This document shows, piece after piece, positions 58,571 to 64,000 of a stretch of DNA of 64,000 nucleotides. Under the pieces are notes generated by a model. That model saw nothing but the letters and a program-made list of their open reading frames with translations, was not told the DNA's origin and did not search any database. The translations under genes were made by a program, and so were the position numbers. Source of the stretch: Lactifluus volemus (lineage: Eukaryota; Basidiomycota; Agaricomycetes; Russulales; Russulaceae); the NCBI GenBank assembly GCA_022376515.1, contig WTXI01000046.1, positions 181,341 through 245,340 of the forward strand, given 5' to 3'. Each line of letters begins with the position of its first letter. The stretch's first letter is position 1.

Positions 58571-59419
58571 TTGACCCATACTCCGCGCGGGAGTCACGGG
58601 AATGAATAAACACCACGACATCTCCTGAACAGTCGCTAGAGAGCGAAGCTCCAGGTCTGCCGCCACAGGGGAGTCACTTCACGAAAGAATACAATGCCTC
58701 GTCTGGGGGCAAGTGTGTCAGTGGTTGTCTTGGAAAAGATAGGTCACTCACAACTACTGTCCTCTGGCTCCTGCGATAAATTTGGAACAAAAGCGTCCAA
58801 AAAGGAGGTGGTTGCCGGCGGCCGCAACAGTCTAATTGAGGGGGAATTGGCTCCAGATGAACCTATGCATAATGGGGATTCGAGCAAAATGGAAACCGAC
58901 CCCACGTACCCCAAGCAAAGGTTGTGTGCCAGGCAGATCGTGTCGACCCGCTGACGGCAAGGGCCACGGCAAAGGATACGGATTTTGGGGCGTGGTGGTC
59001 GGTGGAGCTGGCGGAAGAGAAGAAACATGTTGATTCAGCGCAGGCGAAAAAAGATAACGGAGGCGGAGAATTGTGGGACGAGTACCAAACACCAGCCGAA
59101 GGGCACGCTTGAATTCTCGTTCGAGAATGCACAAGTGGTACAGTGGCCCGCGGCACGCCAGAAGACGGTAAGTTGGTCGTATTTGTGTATCGGGAGGTCA
59201 TAGGACGACCCCGGTGGGAAGAGGAAATCATCTCCATTAGAGAGTAATGACGGTCGGCCCACAAAGAAAACTCGGCCAAAGTCGTGCCCGTTAAAGCAAT
59301 AACTATTTTACGATTGCGACGAGAGGCCGGGAAGGAAGAAGGGAAAGGGATTAAGAGGAGCAGAAGTGTGTCAGGAATAGTGAGTAGGAATTGGAAAACG
59401 ATGGAAAACAACTAACGTG
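58571..59419. other. Stretch between ATTATAAT array and UTP21 fragment
   Basis: Overlapping ORFs on both strands, the longest 182 aa on the minus strand (58863-59411). A + strand frame at 58924-59112 (FGAWWSVELAEEKKHVDSAQ) has a coding look, but I recognise no family. Possibly another captured gene fragment. Confidence 0.3.
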
Positions 59420-59952
59420 AATCACGTCAAGGCTCAAGAGTGTCTGCATTTCGATTGCAGCAAGAGTGTAAGGGTGACTCGGATGACCTCTCCATCAAGA
59501 TCGTGGTGGAACCGAGAATGTCTTCAGATTGCTCATAAACAGCGAGAGACAGATGCTCTGGTGCTGAGAAGGAAGATTTGATTCTAAGCTTTTACTATGA
59601 GCCTCCGGACGAACCTTCATGGCCGGTGGAGCCAAACACCGATGGATTGACGCATTCAACATCCTCTTCGGTGATGCTGCGGAACGAAAAGTCTGCGTAT
59701 TGAGCCCGATTCGCCCTGAAACGGTATTGTCAGCTTACGCTGAGGGTGTAACCACAAGGACATTACACCTACACTGTCAATGTCAGCCGTTGCCAAGAAA
59801 TCGCCCGTGGGTGAGAATGATGTGCAGGTGACAACGCTTGCAGTTCGGAAAGCGTCAATTAGGCGGCCTGAAGGAATGTCGAATTTCCTGATAATTGAGT
59901 CCAGTGATATCGTTATTAGCCACATGCTTACCGTCAATGTCAATGGCGCCAT
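59420..59952 (-). pseudogene. UTP21 (WDR36) gene fragment
   Basis: The minus-strand translation has WLITISLDSIIRKFDIPSG, RLIDAFRTASVV and SFSPTGDFLATADIDSVGV, closely resembling the last WD40 repeats of the small-subunit processome protein UTP21/WDR36. Further on, in a shifted frame, LDGEVIRVTLTLL corresponds to the segment after the propeller. Frame changes and the missing flanks show that it is a fragment. UTP21 is normally a single essential gene. It sits between the two ATTATAAT arrays. From 59953 to 60217 nothing is recognised. Confidence 0.72.
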
Positions 59953-60217
59953 CCTTGTCTACTTGGGCCAAAACTATATCAGACTGATGAAAAAGACCCA
60001 AAGGAAAGTGGACAGATGGAGTAAAACCCAGTCATAACGATAACACGATGAATCAGTAGATGACTGACGTGGAGGAGTCAACACGGACTCCAGACCACAT
60101 GCAAGAACGCGATCACGATTCACGACTTGAAGTACACCAAACAGAAGTTACAGAACACGGATGCTGGGTCAGGTGATCGCGCAGACGCCTATCGCGGGAA
60201 ATAAACAGAAGGTCACA

Positions 60218-60327
60218 TTATAATTCTGCATGACATTATAATGTGCCTCAGTGGCCATTATAATCGCTTTTACAAATTGTAGACATTATAATATAGTGAC
60301 TTGCATGGTGTACCATTATAATGGCAA
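60218..60327. repeat. Second ATTATAAT array
   Basis: Six copies of ATTATAAT within 110 bp, irregularly spaced. Together with the array at 58063-58570 it brackets a 1.6-kb segment that includes the UTP21 fragment. No gene lies between 60328 and 60616. Confidence 0.85.
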
Positions 60328-60816
60328 GCAAGGGGACTCAAAGAAGGCAGAGATCATGCACCCCTCTTATCTACTGTATTCCTGATGTTATTTTTCCCAC
60401 GGGCGTGAACCCACAGACGTTCACGCCGACGCACGTCAAACTTCAAAGCTTCAACTTTCGAGATGGTCTCTGCTTTTGTATGCTCAATCTCTTGACCATT
60501 GTGACGCACGTCACGGTGTTTTTCGCCTGATTCCAACACCATCAGCGGGTGCGTGGACACGCACCTCACTGGTGACGCGACAGTGTCGGGACGTGTAGGT
60601 GTCAATCAGTAGCATCTAGTGTTGAGCACGGGTTTGGAACCCCGTGACGGGCTACGGGTTCGCTATAGGATTTTCACCCGTAATACTCCCGCGCCCGTAC
60701 CACGCCTCCTGTAATATGGTACACTGAACTTCAACCAATTTCGACTACTTGTTTACCACGACTTTGACCCGTTTTTTGGTCATCAACTTCAAGTAACTTC
60801 GACCATGGTTAAAAGC

Positions 60817-61555
60817 AATGCTCTCCCTCCAAGCTCAAGATCCTCTCTACCTCATTGTGGATGCGGTCGATGAGTGTCCAGATAGGTCTGGGATGTCATC
60901 TGCACGGGAGCAAGTGCTTGGTATTGCTGAACTCGTTGGTCTGCGGATACCGAACTTGCACCTGTGCGTGACTAGTCGCCCCGAGGTTGATATACGAACT
61001 GCCTTCGAGGTTTTAACAACACTTTCGGTGTCCTTCATGAGCAAAGTGGGAAAAAGAAAGATATTATTGACTACATCAATTCTGTGGTTTATTCGGACGC
61101 CAAGATGCGGAGATGGCGAGAGGAGGATAAGAGGCTGGTTGTCGAGACGATCAGTGAAAGAGTCAATGGAACGTAAGTCTGTCGTTTTCCTATCATCAGT
61201 GTACTTATCGATCCTGTCGAACAGGTTTCGTTGGGTCTATTGTCAACCCTGAATCGTTGCGGCATTGCCTCCCACCAAGTGTGTGACGCATTCTTGGGGA
61301 GGTACCGAAGACATTGGACGAGACTTATGAGCGGATATTGAGAGACATGAATGAGGTGGATCGAGAGCATGCGCACCGTCTCCTTCAATGCCTCACTGTC
61401 GCGATTCAACCACTTCGTGACAAGGAGCTCGCGGACGTGCTCGTGGTGGACTTTGATGCTGCCCGGCGAGGAGGGATTCCGACGGTGAACGCGAATTGGC
61501 GACCTTCGAATTCCGACGAAGGTTTCTGCAGAATCACAAGACTTGATTGTGAACG
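60817..61555 (+). pseudogene. NACHT-domain NLR-like fragment
   Basis: The first exon reads DPLYLIVDAVDECPDRSGM (Walker B) and LRIPNLHLCVTSRPEVDIRTA, then loses frame near 61033. The correct continuation is in another frame: KKKDIIDYINSVVYSD and VVETISERVNGT before a GTAAGT intron, then FRWVYCQ. After a stop it continues with ESLRHCLPPS and KTLDETYERILRDMNEVDRE, then AHRLLQCLTVAIQPLRDKEL. This order matches NACHT-ankyrin type proteins of Agaricomycetes. The P-loop is absent, so the 5' end is missing. It is distinct in sequence from the NWD gene at 17.6 kb. Confidence 0.75.
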
Positions 61556-61613
61556 TACGTGTCTTCTTCCATCGAACTTTTTTGAATTTCTCATTTTTTT
61601 TTCGGTCGTAGTT

Positions 61614-61790
61614 GTTGCAATATGATCCCAAGAAACGTATGCCGCTCGCCGACGACCTTCAGCATCCCTCAGTAACTTACGTCTACGGGAGAACGTTGGC
61701 CGCCTCGAGAGCCTGGGAGACGCGCAGGCCCAACCTTGGCCTCCCGGTCTCGGTCTCTCTTCTGTCCCCACGGGCGATGCATTCATGAAA
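61614..61790 (+). pseudogene. Protein kinase C-lobe-like fragment
   Basis: After a possible intron acceptor (CGTAG at 61609-61613) the frame reads LLQYDPKKRMPLADDLQHPSV, which resembles the last conserved segment of Aurora-type Ser/Thr kinases (L...DP.KR.PL..VL.HPWI). The Trp is replaced and the frame soon runs out at a stop (61787). Downstream sequence to 62120 is Pro/Ser-rich in one frame. The fragment is short, so the family assignment is tentative. Confidence 0.4.
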
Positions 61791-62233
61791 ATTCTCCAAG
61801 CGCACGATTCACACGTTGATGCTTTATGCGCCCAAGCCACGCAACAAGATGGTGGAGGCGCTACGTCGGTGTGATGCCGAGAACCTGGTGGCCCCTCCGT
61901 CAAGGCCAGTCTTGAGTGGTACGCAACCCCCCGGTGCCTCTCCAACATCATATCGCCTTCCTCTTTCTGCTCCTCCAACTATCCCTGCTTCACCATCTAC
62001 TGCCTCAAGCTTATTTTCCCCGATCGTGTCACCTCGCAAACGCTTTCAAGTTCCGTGGAAACCCGCACCCGTTGCCAAGGGTTGGTCAGGCCACGGGCAC
62101 GGGCACGGGCATGGGTCATGAAGTTTTTGGCCGCGGGCCACCCGTGCTCATCACTACGGGTCAACGCTAGTATTGTACTATATAAATGCAAATGCCAAAA
62201 AAAACACTACAGAAACGTGGGTCCATATATAGT

Positions 62234-63299
62234 TTAAATTCGTGGATCGCTGAATTCTATTTCGACACCCTCCAAAAGCTCTCTGAGGAGCTTAAAGACG
62301 CGCGCCGGTCTTGCAGGGCACTTCACGTGAACATGCCTCAATCTAGGGCTGTCAGGTAGCAAGTAACGTAATGTGGGTTCTATACCCTGGGGCCCGCAGC
62401 ACGTCATGAACGACGAGTGGAACCACAGGTGTTCCAGATATGGGAGCGAAATTGGTCCATGGAGACCTGACCAAAGTGTCAGCCTCCGCAAATGGCTCCC
62501 AGCACTCTGAAGTATGACATCATGATCACGATGAATATCCGACCAATGGTGGCAAAACTCGAGTGATTCGAGTTTGCATTTATTGTTGATCGGATGCGCT
62601 GATAAGTCAATGGGAACGACTTGATGGAGATAAAGACGACGCAAGTTTGGGATGGACAAGATTTTTGAAAGCCCCATGGCAGTCACCCGACTCTCAGTAA
62701 TGGTGAGAGATTTTAGGTTGCATATCGCGAAAGCAATGTCCACGCTGATATTGTTTTTAGATATGGAAGCACGATGATCCCCGAGGTGACTCACAATGGT
62801 CTGACATCCGGTTCCGGCCTTCTGGCATCCGGCTCTCTCCAGTAATCCACGTGGTGAGCAGGGCCGACCGAAAGATCTGTCAATCCTTTAAGCGCGGAGA
62901 AGGTGGCCAATGCCGATGGGGAGAGCACGGTAGAAAGCGAAAGTGAGAGGGATTTTAGACTCCGAGGGGGCGTAAGGGAAAGTGTGTGACAAAACCGCTC
63001 TAAGGACGATCCATTTGCGGCCTCGTCAAATTTGAGCAAGCGAACGAAAGACAGATCCAGGGAGGTTGGGAGCTTCGCAAATGGGATTTCGACTACCTGG
63101 AATGCTACCTATCAGCATAATGGAAGGGGGATTATTCCATGCATACATGGTAGATGCCCTGTTTGGAGAGCCAGTGACCAAATTTGGAAACTAAGGCGAG
63201 TGATAGAAACTCCTCGAGGTCGAGGAGCTGAACAACGAACAACCACACTTCCAACGGGAGGACATTCCAGCCTGAGCGAGACAGAGATAGCGAGGTCAT
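62234..63299 (-). CDS. F-box/LRR protein, three exons
   Basis: Exons on the minus strand are 63299-63147, 63096-62795 and 62744-62234. Both introns are 50 bp, GT-AG, and phases fit, giving 321 aa. Exon 1 holds a short F-box: VLPLEVWLFVVQLLDLEEFLSLALVSK. Exons 2 and 3 encode leucine-rich repeats: SLKSLSLSLSTVLSPSALAT, then LKSLTITESRVTAMGLSKIL, IPNLRRLYLHQVVPIDLS, HLRRLTLWSG and YLEHLWFH. Without the introns the region looks like two separate ORFs overlapping by 4 bp. It is unrelated in detail to the F-box array. The probable role is an SCF substrate receptor; the substrate is unknown. Confidence 0.75.
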
Positions 63300-64000
63300 T
63301 GAAGGCGATGTACTGTAGCTGGCGCTGGCAGGGACAGATCAGGATACCTGAAAGTTCATATATTGCGTATAATCATCACTGTGCATGTGGGCATTTTACA
63401 ATATAATCCGATTCTGTCAGCAAAAACTGAATAGGGTTACACCGTGGAACGCTTGGAACACCCGAAATATTGTAAAACGCCACGTTGGCAGGGGTTGTAA
63501 ACGCGCTCGGAACGCTCCCTCTCCGACAAATATGCATAAATATTTATTTGCTAAGCCACATCAAAACACAGCGCAAGTAGTTCCCTGCCAATAAGAAAAG
63601 TGTGGTTCTTGAGAACATTGAGAACAGGGGGCAGGCGCGAGGAAGGAAGTGGCAGCGAGGGAGGCACCTGCGGCCCGGAGCACCAGGGGGGAGGGCCCGG
63701 AGGAGGGCTGCCCAAGCACGCGTGCCTGCGCATTTGCTGCAGCGGACAGCGCATGTTTGGCACGTTTATGTACCTGATCGCTCGCTTCTAGCATAACTTG
63801 GTCTTGATGGAGACGCCGCTTCCTCCCTTTTTCGTGTATACCGTGGGCCTCTCAGCGTGCCTGCTCGCTCCAATGTCATGTGTTCCGGGATCCGAGGGTC
63901 TGGTCCGGCTATCTTTTCGGTGTGCCTCAAGTCAGCCGTCGTAAGTTAGTGAGGTATGACGATTAGATGTACTTTTTTTTTTGAATCCGAATTTGTATTC
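63300..64000. other. Right-hand flank
   Basis: The first part is the upstream region of the F-box/LRR gene. 63610-63720 is GC-rich and open on several frames with no recognisable product. A run of T lies at 63973-63982. Confidence 0.35.

Larger units (their letters stand above)
60617..62156. mobile_element. hAT-like non-autonomous element carrying gene fragments
   Basis: The left end is TAGTGTTGAGCACGGGT and the right end, reversed, is TAGTGATGAGCACGGGT (one mismatch in 17). The form matches hAT terminal repeats. Both ends have clustered subterminal ACGGG/CCCGT motifs (CACGGGCACGGGCACGGGC near 62090), also typical of hAT. No transposase is encoded; the interior holds a NACHT fragment and a kinase-like fragment. 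I could not find an 8-bp target duplication (left flank GTAGCATC, right flank CGGGTCAA), which lowers confidence. Confidence 0.55.

Noticed and set aside
62234..63039. Two separate minus-strand genes overlapping by 4 bp
   Set aside because: The overlap contains GTGAGT, and a 50-bp intron ending ATCAG joins both frames in phase. A further exon upstream supplies an F-box.

Overview
This looks like a chromosomal window from an Agaricomycete (mushroom-forming basidiomycete). The evidence is short introns (46-65 bp) with GTRNGT donors, F-box/LRR proteins of the type expanded in Agaricomycetes, a C2-NACHT-WD40 (NWD) NLR-like gene, secreted Ser/Thr-rich proteins, and Helitron, copia and LINE elements typical of these genomes. 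No rRNA, tRNA, CRISPR or prokaryotic operon structure was seen. All exon models were read by eye from splice sites and frame; none was computed.

Positions 1-44.6 kb hold a dispersed tandem array of six paralogous F-box genes, all on the + strand. They start near 1.2, 12.0, 31.5, 34.9, 38.9 and 42.3 kb. Units 2 and 3 encode about 640 aa and carry a C-terminal domain resembling DUF6699. Units 1, 4, 5 and 6 end in a short Ser/Pro tail; unit 1 has one frameshift and unit 4 is badly decayed. Units 1-3 also share one LINE insertion on the minus strand. The array has been broken up by three things: a complete 6.1-kb Helitron (3819-9893), whose insertion site can be read against an empty paralogous site; a block of gene fragments (14.9-17.3 kb); and an NWD gene (17.6-28.0 kb) that is itself split by a nearly intact 5.8-kb copia element (21897-27740) with target duplication CCTCA.

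Positions 45-49 kb hold a three-exon F-box gene on the minus strand, whose 3' part recurs as fragments inside the F-box array, and a five-exon Ras-like gene whose nucleotide-binding motifs are degenerate. Positions 49.7-57.8 kb are two tandem copies of a block carrying a secreted Ser/Thr/Pro-repeat protein gene and the start of a membrane-protein gene. Positions 58-60.3 kb contain arrays of the palindrome ATTATAAT around a fragment of the ribosome-biogenesis gene UTP21. Positions 60.6-62.2 kb look like a non-autonomous hAT-like element carrying NACHT and kinase-like fragments. A three-exon F-box/LRR gene (62234-63299, minus) comes next, and the last 700 bp hold nothing recognisable.

Overall the window is a fast-evolving accessory region: amplified F-box genes, a disrupted NLR-like gene, and a scatter of broken copies of conserved genes (condensin subunit 1, sterol O-acyltransferase, UTP21) mixed with mobile elements.
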